Assembly: GCA_036245805.1 (NCBI GenBank)
Contig: BTRK01000002.1
Location: forward strand, 31,354,661 to 31,418,660
Reading direction: 5' to 3'
DNA: 64,000 bases
DNA from: Pristionchus mayeri
Lineage: Eukaryota > Nematoda > Chromadorea > Rhabditida > Neodiplogasteridae
Under the pieces are notes generated by a model that was given only the letters and a program-made list of their open reading frames with translations, had not been told where the DNA came from and did no database searches. The translations under genes were made by a program, and so were the position numbers. Shown piece by piece: positions 22,035 through 32,572 of the stretch; position 1 is the stretch's first letter, and each line of letters opens with the position of its first letter.

Positions 22035-25000
22035 ATGGGAAGCGAAGGCACGTATGCAAATGCCTCCTTACAATACAACCTCCACTGGGATCGCGATGTC
22101 GGCATGGACGCCGTCTCGACGTAATTTTTCTTTAAAATCAATCCAAGACCTTAGTCAAAGGACCAATAATTATTAGAAATATGAACAATATTCTTTGCAG
22201 GTTCTACATCGTTACGCCTCTAATATCACTCATTGCTGTGCATCCCGTAGTGTTCTTCATTCTCCTAAATCACAGTCCTTCCCTTAGCCGTGACACCAAA
22301 GCCGGCTATATCGTCATGCAGGTGTTGATATAATGATGCGCTTATCACGAAAACACGCATCAATATGTGTGCAAAATCGTGTTGTGACTAGACATGCACC
22401 AAAGTCGGCAACAACTGGTCTTCATATCACACAATATTGCTATGAACGGAGAGTGCGGAAACCTAAAGGTTTTCCCACTGTACATCACAAAAGGTCTTCA
22501 TAGATCATCTACGTCTGTCACGAATTAGCTTTTGCTTCCTGCTTCGAGTCCACGCTCTCATTCCGTTTAATGCGTTTTACTCGGATGGGCCCATCGGTCG
22601 TCTGGAACTGCCCAAAACGATACCAGTGGTAGGCAAATCCACGAAAGTTAATTTTATATTTCTTTGTAGTTTTTCTTCATATTTTTCTCTGCCGCATGCA
22701 GTCCACCATACCATTTTCTCCAATTGCGTATGCATCAGAGGCTGGTATCGAAAGACTCTCGATTCAAGTTCAGCAATCGGTAGGAAATGTTGTGATTTCA
22801 CTTTCCTGATCTGTTATCGCACATCAACCGTGTAGCAAGCGCATAAAGCGCGATTTTTGGAAGGGTGGCAAATCAGAGAGAAGCAGAAGGAGAGTTATAA
22901 AGACTACTTGATGAAACACTCATAAAATGCACATTTAGTTTCCCAATATCTGCCTTTTCAGAATGCAGTTTATAATCATTTTCGGGGAGAGCGCTATGCT
23001 ATTGGTGCATGCGGCTACACTTACTCTCCTCGCGGAAGATGCATTCATCGCTCCGGATATGATAAAAGTTTATAAATAACCATAATTTGATACAATTAGA
23101 CACAAAATTGTTTTTGGTTTAGTGCCGCATTAAACATACGCATAGAGTTGTATACTTTTGCAGCATCCCGATTTGTTGTGGTTGGCCGGCAGAGGTGGCG
23201 CACTCTACTTATTCGGTCTTCCGGGAGATCCGGGACCCCTTGTAACAGGTGCATGCTCGGGGGTTTGATATGTTTTTTTTAAATTAAAATAATATTTTTT
23301 TGAATTAAAAATATCGAATATGAGCCGCAACATGTGAAGGTGGGAAGGAACGCAATATGTTTCGTCATCAATAGAAATTTAGCAAACGATGAAAAAGATT
23401 TTTGGAAAAATAACGAATTCTGCAGAATTGCGATTACTCATGGGAACCTTCTCAATTGTCCTCCCCATTGAAATACTTATTGTGTTCGACACATCGACAC
23501 AAATGAGAAAGCTTCAGGTATGGCACAGTATTCCAGGGACATCGTAACGTAAAAAAACTCGGTACTAGATTCACTAGACTCGCCCATTTCACAGTTCCGG
23601 CGATTTGATCAATATAACGTGTGGGAAACTTTATTCTCATCAATTCGTGCGTAGGAAGTAACATTACAAATTCTGAATTTATTATTAATCTAATTAAAAC
23701 TAATCAGACTAGAATTAGAAGAAATTTTTCACTTTTCCACTAATGTAACTTTTTACACGCTTATTTTCCAGACCGATAGTACAAGAGAGTACATGTGAAA
23801 TGCGAAACTACATTTCTGATGCAAAAATGAGCACAACTTCAGGCGAAAACAACGTTACTCGAAAGGCTCAGGGTCACGTGATTCGGATGCTCAATATGCA
23901 GGTTTGATCATACCAGTTATCAGGTTGGCCGGAAAGTCTTTGTCACTGGTTTTGTTTTTTCATTGCTCGTCGCAAATGCACTTTGGCGTTCTCTCGTTCC
24001 TTGTGCATAACAGTCAGGTTAGAGCCTTTATAGTAAACAACTCCCCACCCCTACCCCCTCAATCAGGCTCTAATAGGGCAACGATGTATGTCACTAGTAC
24101 AATCCGCTTCCGTCATTCTACAGTTTCACCTCGTCCTATCCTACACAACGATGAAGGATTCGGAGACCCTACTGAAGAATGTTTATGACACGCATGCCGC
24201 TCACTACAACACAGTCAGGATTTGGTTTCATCGCTTCGAATAAGGCGACTTTTCTAATTTTCTTAATTTTTCGTTTTTTCTTCTTTTTCGCGCTCAGGTG
24301 GGTTCTACAGGGGGGGGGGGGATCCATAGATTCAAGGAACATTGGGCATATGTTGTCAATAATGATTACTCGTATACTTGAACTCGTGTTACTGTTTCCT
24401 CAAAATGAAGTTTTAAAAAGTGACAAAGACTTTCCGGCCAACCTAATACAACAACTTGCAATAATACTAGCATAAAAATGCGGAGCAAAACCATTCTATA
24501 CTCAATGCATTGATTGCACTTGCAATATGATATGCAGATTGCATCAAATAAACGAAATGAGCGAACATCACGCCTGATGTTACGTCCCCGCATATGAAGG
24601 GTGGAATTCTGATTGTCGTATCGTAAAACGATCGCTCGTACGAAACACTCTGCGTGGCGACGGTGCTAGGTCGAATAATCACCATCGGATGATAACCGAA
24701 AGATGGACGCTTATGCAGAACACTCACAGAAGAACTTTTGAAACTTAGGGAATCTGGTGTGAACATGCTGGAGAAGGGGGGGGGTACTATGTTTGGTTAT
24801 CTTCCGACCTAGTGCCCTGGCGACGAGTTCTGCGATGAGTGCAACAAATTCCACTGATTTGAGCCGCTTTCCTATCTGAATAGTCGCTTTGACAGCTCGT
24901 TGTGGTCGTGACATCCTACAGTGTGCCACTGGGGTTGTTCTTTGTTTCGATGACGGTTAATATGAGCTCTCTGCTTCTCATCCTGCTGACTTCGATTTGA

Positions 25001-25433
25001 TTCGTGCCAATGGTCAGTGGCACAGTCATAGTTTGGAAATTGGTAAAGGCATTCCGAAGACGATTTCGAAAGACGACCCATAAGGATATGGTAGTGAATA
25101 TGGCATTTGTAGTGTGTTTTCGCCCTTGTTCCTCTGCAGCTTTCGCTCATTTTCCTTGTTGTCCATCCGCAACATCGCAAGGCCAGATTTATTTATGATT
25201 GATTGGCAATTCAGATTGCTTTTCGCTATATGTTTTAACAGTATTTGTTTCAAAACAACAACAATACAAATAAATGAAAATGCGTCGTGACATCGATTGT
25301 TCAGATACTCTTGATGATTCTCACTCGACGCAGTACAAAGGCCTCGCGAGTCGAAGTGTCTTCCAATGCGCAGAAGCGCCCGTCGTTGCTGAACAATATC
25401 AACGCCGTCTCGGCCGGAAATACCACGCTCTAA
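22035..25433 (+). pseudogene. serpentine 7TM chemoreceptor, copy 4 (pseudogene)
   Basis: Closest relative of copy 1, with all eleven exons recognisable: 22035-22120, 22201-22321, 22504-22628, 22670-22779, 22962-23067, 23164-23248, 23426-23517, about 23772-23901, 24896-25012, 25113-25181 and 25305-25433. Motifs: VTPLISLIAVHPVVFFILLN, PPYHFLQLRMHQRL, HPDLLWLAGRGG, DTSTQMRKLQ, KAQGHVIRMLNMQ. Lesions: exon 3 is 125 bases instead of 126 (frameshift), exon 9 has a TGA at 24998-25000 where the others have CGA or CGG context, and exon 8 has an indel relative to copy 1. A mariner deletion derivative sits in intron 8. A partial extra copy of exon 1 (MGTVDVEGSVSLQFNFH) lies just upstream at about 21928. 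The receptor is not functional as it stands. Confidence 0.85.
23920..24446. mobile_element. internally deleted mariner in intron 8 of receptor copy 4
   Basis: The ends (left TCAGGTTGGCCGGAAAGTCT, right the complement GACTTTCCGGCCAACCTAA) are inverted and bordered by TA. Inside, 24150-24245 reads LLKNVYDTHAAHYNTVRIWF followed by HRFE, stop, GDF, the N-terminal helix-turn-helix of mariner transposases. Then only the C-terminal end remains (HWAYVVNNDY). The central catalytic part is missing. It is a non-autonomous deletion derivative of a mariner related to the one at 31324. Confidence 0.85.
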
Positions 25434-25666
25434 GCGAATAGAATCGGGACAACGCCATGATATATTCTGATATTGTGATGGATCATTGCACAATATCAAC
25501 ATATCTTCAATTGTTCACCTAAAGACATATGTGATCATTATCGGCGTATCCATAACTGGGTGAAAGGAACAGAGGGGATGGTTGATCTCGCAAAATACAT
25601 GCATCGCAATAAATAATTCCAATTTCATTATTTTATCAACGTATTTTTATTCGAAACGACGCATTG
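25434..25666. other. spacer with a fragment of a repeated exon
   Basis: At about 25530-25580 the sequence reads VIIIGVSITG, stop, KEQRG. This matches a more complete copy at about 61770-61830 (VVIIITASITGWKAQRGG) and another at about 40945. It is a decayed copy of a locally repeated, unidentified gene segment. Confidence 0.5.
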
Positions 25667-27729
25667 AAATTAAGAGACCATCCGCCAGAAAACGTGATAT
25701 CGAACAAATGCGATTCAAAAAAGATAGAAGCCAAAAACTGCTCAAAAAGTGACATTAGCAGCCATAACTTATTGCTATATGAGCCGTATTAACCGGTATG
25801 CAGGTTTTACAAACTTCAACATGCATCAAGTCTACCATATTTTTTGTAGAATTTTAAAAATGGCGCCCGTTAGGTTTTTATGCTCTCAAAGTTGGGTCAA
25901 TACCAAAAAAATCTCGAAAAACTCGTTCTACCTTGACTTGCCCATGAGTTCAAAAGCCATGCAGCACATCCATTTCCACTAAACATCACTTAATAACTGT
26001 GGTAGAATAGTTTTCAATTGATATTTGTACGAATTTCGAAAAAAAATTTTTTGACCGGCCCGATTCTGGGTCGAAAAAGTTGATATTTCAAAAATTCATT
26101 AATTATAGTTTTCCTGGGGTAATTTGATCCGGAGAATACTAATTTCAATGTTATATTGCAGGAAAATATGTTTCACAAAAGTTTTGAATGAAAAAAAGAC
26201 GAATTTGTGCTAAATTGAGGGAACAATAGTTACAGTCATGAGATGTTCGCATATATAAGACGTTTATTTATTTATATTCATTATTGGAATAGTATTATAA
26301 TACAGTTCCCGACAAAATAACATTACAAATATGGGGTAAACACAAGATAATTGAAACATCATTAGTACAAGTTCCGCCAAACTTTAGTTCGTGAATCCTT
26401 ATCGAAAAAGTCATTCGAGGGGAAGTGAATAATTCGTCTCTGTTCTCATAGATTATGTCATCGATCACGTCATCGATTTGTCTGCCGAAGTTATCTATAA
26501 ACTCAACTTCATCGTTTTCCTCTTCCTCAATCGTTTAGTCCTCATCAATAAATTCCTCATCAGTATCCATCTCGTCATCATCGGCAAGTTTTTTCTTTTT
26601 CGAAAGTGAAGATTGAGATTCCACCTTCTTCGATCTACATAGCTTTGAAAAATAATATCTGAAAACAAATGTATCGCTTTAAAATATTTTTTTGTAAATA
26701 TACCTTATTTGCTGCGCGTTCATTCTTTCGCATGGCTTTATTTTTTTGTTTAGTTTCATCAAACGTTCCGCCTCAGCTGGATCCATCTTCCTTCCACTTT
26801 TATTTCCCTCATTAAACTTTTTTTCGACAAATTTTTTAGCTTCCCTTCAATACGGAATGATCTTTTGCTTGGATCGGAGTGCCCATCCTTCTCCAAGCTT
26901 GTCCAAGCCATCATCCTTTGCCATATTAATGAGACCTTCGTTGACTTCGTCCAGCTTAGCATTTTTTTGAATTACATCCTCCAGACCGGCTTTGTACAAC
27001 TTTAGGGCAAAATCGGACAAGGACATCTTCTCCGGACGAATATGACACCGTCCCGTGTCCATATGGCGTAGAAGATTATCGTAAAGAACATAACTAGCTC
27101 CACACTCATTACATAAGAATAATCCCTCCTCGACTGCATCTTCTTTTTCCATTCCATCTTTGTCCACAGTGTTCACATCATCCGGTTCATTTTTATCCTT
27201 ATTATCTTTCTTGAGATTGAGAAGTCAAGGTAGAACGAGTTTTTCGAGTTTTTTTTGGTATGGACCCAACTTTGAGAGCATAAAAACCTAACGGGCGCCA
27301 TTTTTAAAATTCTACAAAAAATATGGTAGACTTGATGCATGTTGAAGTTTGTAAAACCTGCATACCGGTTAATACGGCTCATATAGCAATAAGTTATGGC
27401 TGCTAATGTCACTTTTTGAGCAGTTTTTGGCTTCTATCTTTTTTGAATCGCATTTGTTCGATCTCTAACATCGAAATTCGTTTTCTACGGGTGAAAATAC
27501 GCCAGAAAAACTATAATTGGTGTACTTTTGAGATATGACATTTTTTGACCCCAAAATCGATATGTTACTGTAACTTTTTTAAAAATCGACCTATAGACAT
27601 TTCCATATAGCCTGTTAATCAGCATCCATGAGGACAACTTCAAGAAAAAAGTTTGAGATTTTTTCGAATTTTAGCCGTCCGTGGCATTTTCCCATCTGCT
27701 ACGTGCTCTGGCGGACGACCTCTTAAACT
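25667..27729. mobile_element. inverted-repeat element with 6-bp target duplication and captured zinc-finger gene
   Basis: GCATTG borders both ends (25661-25666 and 27730-27735). The tips are inverted: AAATTAAGAG..TCCGCCAG on the left and, read in reverse, AGTTTAAGAG..TCCGCCAG on the right. The main arms, about 250 bp, are 25690-25940 and 27215-27465, nearly identical. They give the same meaningless peptide (MTLAAITYCYMSRINRYAG) on opposite strands. The right arm has about 260 extra bases that the left arm lacks. A broken C2H2 gene lies between the arms. A 6-bp duplication, long arms and an AG start at one end recall Polinton/Maverick ends, but no Polinton gene is present, so the class is open. 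Confidence 0.75.
26535..27176 (-). pseudogene. C2H2 zinc-finger protein gene inside the inverted-repeat element
   Basis: Two exons: 26704-27176 and 26535-26658. The first encodes a C2H2 finger (LCNECGASYVLYDNLLRHMD, then TGRCH) and continues to GWALRSKQKIIPY. An in-frame TGA at 26847-26849 interrupts the frame, after which the same frame goes on as REAKKFVEKKFNEG and GRKMDPAEAERLMKLNKK. Exon 2 reads YYFSKLCRSKKVES and ends in an acidic tail (DEMDTDEEFIDED). The context IIPY-stop-REAKKF suggests a tryptophan codon changed to TGA. A basic finger followed by an acidic tail suggests a nuclear DNA-binding protein. Whether it is a host gene caught by the element or part of the element is unknown. 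Confidence 0.7.
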
Positions 27730-28647
27730 GCATTGTTCCGGTAGTCGACACAATTTATAGCAACAATCTCGATTTTGCAATTGCTTTCAACTAGAATTCA
27801 AAGCGGATTTGGTTATGCGATTCTGTTCCAGTGAACGCGATTTGTTCCTTCAGTTACAATCATGTTTTCCGTGATACCACTTGTTTTTGCATTCTGAGTT
27901 GTCCATTTTTTTGCAAACTTGCAAATATATTTCTCGAAACACATCGGTTCCCTCTCTTGTTTCTCAGATGGCTTCTGCCTGTGTCTATCGAACTGAGTTA
28001 TGTGCCGGTCTTCCTTCACTTGCAATTACACTTGTGAATTCAATTGGATACAGATTAAGATAATCAATGAAAGTCGTTGAGAGCATCCCGGAATATTTTA
28101 GCCTCGAAATGCTCTAGAATGCTGTTTGAATCATTAGTATAAATACGGATGTTGGTTATTCATTTGCATTTGATCACATTGTCGGAATTTCTTATCTTGT
28201 TCATATTTTCTTTTGTTTTCTTGTATTTAATAAAGTTGGTTTAGCAGCGATAAAAAGTGTTCTCAATTAAAAAAAATCGTTCTCAATTACTGAAGAAAAA
28301 TATCCCGAGAGAGTTGGCAAAACCGGAAATTTAGGACGCTAGCTTACATGCGTAGCACTCATCGAGTGATGGATACCACTAGTGATAAATGTAAATATAT
28401 TTTAAAAGTTATTTGTATTCGCAAATACTCATATCGAAATTCTTCATTTGCGTTACTCTGTTTAATATCCATGCGACGCATCCAATTTAGGAATCAAGTC
28501 TTAAAATTTTTGAGTTTTCGATTGTCCAAACGTCAATCTTTACGTAATCGTCCAAGTTCTTCTTTCGATCTGCATCATGGAATTTGGGCAGCTCCACTCG
28601 GACGAACTCCTTCTCTAATCTCATCTCTATATCATTAGTATAAATAC
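27730..28647. other. no gene recognised
   Basis: A 17-bp direct repeat, ATCATTAGTATAAATAC, occurs at 28130-28146 and 28631-28647. The second copy abuts the next foldback element. An open frame at 28348-28638 has no recognisable motif and is probably chance. Confidence 0.4.
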
Positions 28648-29625
28648 TGACGTCATCGCATAGTTATTGTGTAATGATGACGTAATCAATCAGCACTTTT
28701 CAAAACGGCATTATTCTTACATAGATTTTTTCCTGTTCGCCATACTTTCTATGATTGGAGATATGACCGAGACCTACCCAGAATAAAATTTTGAAGGTGC
28801 TGCTTGGTCGCACATTTGCTGCAGCGAAGCTGCAAAAACAGGATCTGAAATACGATATCTCATAATTTGCCCTCAGGGCATGACAAAATCACTTTTTTGC
28901 ATGACCATTTTTTGGACATCCATAACTTTACGGAAAAGTTTAGTAAAAATCTGATTTTTGTCTGGTAATGTTCAAAACGTATTGAAGAACTGAATTCTAA
29001 CTTTTTAGAGCGTTTGGATATCTTTCTGACCCGCGGCGTGCGTTTTTCGGAGGTATACGAGGGTCGGAAAACACCCTGTTTACGCACTCTCGTCGTCTGC
29101 ACTCTCTCGCCCATAGTTGTAAATAAGGTGTATTCCGACCCTAGTATACCTCCGAAAAACGCATGCCGCGGGCCGGAAAGATATCCAAACGCTCTAAAAA
29201 GTTGGAATTCAGTTCGTCAAAACATTTTGAACATTACCAGATAAAAATCAGATTTTTACTAAACTTTTCCGTAAAGTTATGGATGTCCAAAAAATGGTCA
29301 TGCAAAAAAGAGATTTTTTCATGCCCTGAGGGCAAATTATGAGATATCGTATTCATATTCTCAGGATCACGTGTACTCATGATGACGATCATTTTGATGC
29401 TTTGAACGGGTCTCTTGCTACTCTAGAAGCCGAGTTCCGAATTTCAGATCCTGTTTTTGCAGCTTCGCTGCAGCAAATGTGCGACCGAGCAGCACCTTCA
29501 AAATTTTATTATGGGTATCATAGAAAGTATGGCGAACAGGAAAAAATCTATGTAAGAATAATGCCGTTTTGAAAAAGTGCAGATTGATTGCGTCATCACT
29601 ACGCAATAACTATGCGATGACGTCA
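28648..29625. mobile_element. 978-bp foldback transposon, TAC target duplication
   Basis: The tips are TGACGTCATCGCATAGTTAT and its complement, bordered by TAC on both sides (28645-28647, 29626-29628). Complementarity continues inward almost to the centre at about 29100: ACAGGATCTGAAAT, GCAGCGAAGCTGC, CCCTCAGGGCATGA and CCGTAAAGTTATGGATGT pair with partners in the right arm. The right arm has about 90 extra bases (29345-29440). The whole element would form one giant hairpin. Open frames are mirror copies, not genes. The 3-bp duplication points to PIF/Harbinger-like mobilisation. Confidence 0.8.
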
Positions 29626-29787
29626 TACCATATTACCATGATCATAATCTCCGATGGATTTGGTACATCATACCTGAGTGCCAGAATGATGCATTTCCTG
29701 GGCAAAAAGATACAACAAATTCAAAAAGTGTACGGTGACTTTCCGGCGCGACTGTACTATTATAAAAGTAAGCTCACAATTCTGCGG

Positions 29788-29886
29788 CGTTCCTCCTCAT
29801 GATATTTCTATGAGGGACAATTATGTCCTCATAAAACGTTCCTCCTCGTGATATTTCTATGAGGGACAATTATGTCCTCATAAAAT
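29788..29886. repeat. tandem duplication of a 50-bp hairpin unit
   Basis: The unit, CGTTCCTCCTCGTGATATTT followed by a stem ATGAGGGACAAT/ATTATGTCCTCAT, occurs twice in tandem with one base difference. It lies downstream of the M1-like pseudogene. Confidence 0.75.
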
Positions 29887-30317
29887 ACCAAGTACAAATG
29901 GTCGTATTGTGGATCTATTAGGAAGAGAGATGTGTCAGGCACCGGAATATTTATTGTAATGTCTGCAAAAATAGCTTGTATTTTTGTATACTGCTATGTT
30001 GATTACCACATCTAGAATACTGATTGCAATGTCGAAAAAATGTAAAATTAGAATTGCCATCGATCGTGTAGAATACGGGTATTGTGTAGCGGGTGATTTA
30101 AATGCGTTCAAAATTGGAGAATACAAACGTATTATCTCGTAGTCTGATATCAAAGTAGGTTGAGTGATATCGGGTCTGCGCTATGGTTACAGAGTTATTG
30201 CTTCTTTTGACGGTGATAATTGGTTTACTGTGAGTTAATTACAATTTTTTTTAAATTAAAATTTTAAAATTATATTTTTAAATAGTTTTTGAAGAGTTAG
30301 TGAGCTAATTATCTTTA
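29887..30317. other. no gene seen
   Basis: 3' flank of the minus-strand M1-like gene. Weak open frames only. Confidence 0.4.
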
Positions 30318-31102
30318 TTATTTAAAATGATTATTATGCAACTCAATAACCTGCGATACATAGCTGTCGAGAAACTCTCTTATGAGCCAATTATCAGCGT
30401 GGCAACTGCCAGAAACAGCTTTAATAAAGTCTTCAACATCTGCAAATCCGCCAGAATGTTTGGCGATATAATCCTAGAACTTTCAATACATTGTTTCTGA
30501 TCGAAAACATTTTCGAACCTTTGAAGCATTCTCAGCAGGAGGGCAAGCACGAATCAGTAATTTCAGAAGCTGAGCAGCCTGAAAAAAACAGATTACCGAA
30601 GAGATTAAAAATAAAGCTCACTTTTAGCGTCGGAAGATGTCTCTTCGACGCTAGGTACCTCTCAGTCGAGGTGGTACCCCAAAAGTCAAAATGTTTAAGT
30701 GATTTCTCGTGTCTTGACATGTCGAACACGAAATACGGATAGCACGATAGAGTGATAGACTGAAATTAAATAGTGACACTAGCGTGCGACTGGATCATCA
30801 TACTTTACAATCTTGTTCAGGCAGTGATAGGAGAGAGAACATATCATTTAGCCAAGTTTGATCCGTTTGCAGAAGGGTAAGCTGATTTCCGACGAGCTGA
30901 GATGTTTTGAATGAACGAATATTGGGCACTAGGTCGGATGACAACCCACCGAATGAGAACCAAAAAACACCCTTCTCCATTATGTTCACCGTAGGTTCCC
31001 ATAGTGTTAAAACACTTCTTTGAAAGTTCTGCAGAACGGTCCATTTTTGGTTCTAATCCGGCGTAGTTTCTTTTGTCGGTATCATATCACTTGTTTTGTC
31101 GG

Positions 31103-31183
31103 CACTAAACCGTATGAGAACTATGAAATCATGCGCCCTCGATCAAAGGGGGCATGACGTTATAGTTCTCGTCCGACTTAGTG
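31103..31183. repeat. palindrome in an intron of the M1-like gene
   Basis: CACTAAACCGTATGAGAACT and the complement AGTTCTCGTCCGACTTAGTG face each other around GCCCTCGATCAAAGGGGGC. A related half, GCACTAGGTCGGATGA, lies at about 30927 exactly over the next exon's splice acceptor, and another at about 11440. It is a small dispersed foldback repeat. Confidence 0.6.
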
Positions 31184-31323
31184 TTGTTTGGTCTCACTTT
31201 ACCCATATGGTCGTACAGATGCGATCGACCAATGGTAATCAATCCGGGATGAACAACAATTTCACTTGTGCCTTCCAGAATGATTATGTCTGAAATTGTC
31301 AAAATATTTGTTACAATCATCTA

Positions 31324-32572
31324 TTAGGTTGAACAGAAAGTCTTTATAAACTTATTATTTCCCTTCTTCTGTCTTAAAGCGCAAGAGCGAAATCAAACGT
31401 ATGCACCATTGTTATCTACGACAAATCTCCAACGTTCAGGCAACTTATGGATTCCCTCCTTATAGAACCCATCTCGGCGCGAATCAAAATATTGCTTGAG
31501 TGCGGCCTCGATCGCCCCACGGGAAGTGAAGGATCTCTGATCGAGATGACGGGTCAGATCCGAGAACAACCAATAATACGAAGGGGCCAAGTCAGGAGAA
31601 TACGGTGTATGAGGGAGAACCATCCAGCCATATTTGGACAGCTCCTGCTTGACCTGCCGTGGAACATGGGGTCGGGCGTTATCGTGTTGATAGTACACTT
31701 TCTTGCCGTTCAGGGCAGATTGTGCGAATTTCTTCTTGAGATTCCGTAGTAGTTTAGTGTAGACATATCCAGTAATTATCCGCTTCTCGGGTAGGAGCTC
31801 CCAGTAAATCGGGCCATCCACTCCCCACCAGGCAGAGAGCAAGATTTTCATAGGGTGAAGGTCATGCTTTGCGACGTCCTGTGGGGTCTCATTGGCATCT
31901 ACCCACTGTGCCCTCCTATGGTGATTCTCAAAGCAGACCCACTTCTCGACCCATGCTATGAGACGGTCCAACCATCGATCTCCAGCGTGAAGAGTGAGTA
32001 GAGAAAGGGAATCGTCGACACGGTGGTCAAACTGGTCTTGGGTCAATTTGTGTTGTATGAAACGGCCTAGCTTCTTCTTCTTGCCAATGGAGACCAATCA
32101 TTTTACGATGGTGCTTTGCGATACCCCAAGTGTGGCTGCCATGTCGCGGGTATTTGGAAAGGATCCAATTCCACTACGATCCGTAGCGCATCCAAATCCA
32201 GCTCGGGTGGCCTCCCAGACCGGTCATGATCATCCATGGAAAAGTCCCCCTTCTCGAAGAGTTGGTACCAATTGCGCATGGCCTGGTAGTGAGTGGCATA
32301 TGAATCGTACACTTCAGCCAACTGACGTTCCTATTCCTTCATTGTAGTGTGAGAGAGGAATACGAATAACAGAACGTTGCGGATGTGCAAGGCCGTGGGA
32401 ACAAACATCGTGGTCTTACTAGTGGCAGAATGAAAGGCGTGGAATGGGGAGTTGTTGACCATATAGTCCCTTTGTCATGTGTTATTCACTAGAGGCGAGG
32501 GAACACCAAAGGTCTCGTGCACTGAGCAGTGATCTAGCAAAACAGTTTATAAAGACTTTCTGTTCAACCTAA
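31324..32572 (-). mobile_element. mariner element, inactive, in an intron of the M1-like gene
   Basis: 1249 bp with inverted ends starting TTAGGTTGAACAGAAAGTCT and TA on both sides (31322-31323, 32573-32574). It carries one transposase frame on the minus strand. It lies between exons PKEKL (32585) and DIIILEG (31289) of the M1-like gene. It is in the same orientation as that gene, inside the intron, so it need not alter the spliced message. Confidence 0.92.
31393..32321 (-). pseudogene. mariner transposase, frameshifted, two catalytic Asp lost
   Basis: The N-terminal helix-turn-helix is in one frame (MAEVYDSYATHYQAMRNWYQ, FEKGDFSMDDHDRSGRPPEL, 32321 downward). The catalytic part is in another (32097-31393), so at least one frameshift separates them. 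The D,D34D triad is damaged. The first Asp block reads AWVEKWVCF where mariners have DEKW, so it is Val. The second block, QHDNARPH, is intact. The third block reads APSYYWLF where mariners have PSDY, so it is Tyr. The C-terminus RWRFVVDNNGAYV is normal. The enzyme cannot be active. Confidence 0.9.

Noticed and set aside
25749..27412. Two matching open frames MTLAAITYCYMSRINRYAG on opposite strands
   Set aside because: They are the two arms of one inverted repeat; no coding constraint or splice context supports a protein.
29788..29886. Two 50-bp units as a CRISPR-like or satellite array
   Set aside because: Only two tandem copies with no spacers; a simple duplication.
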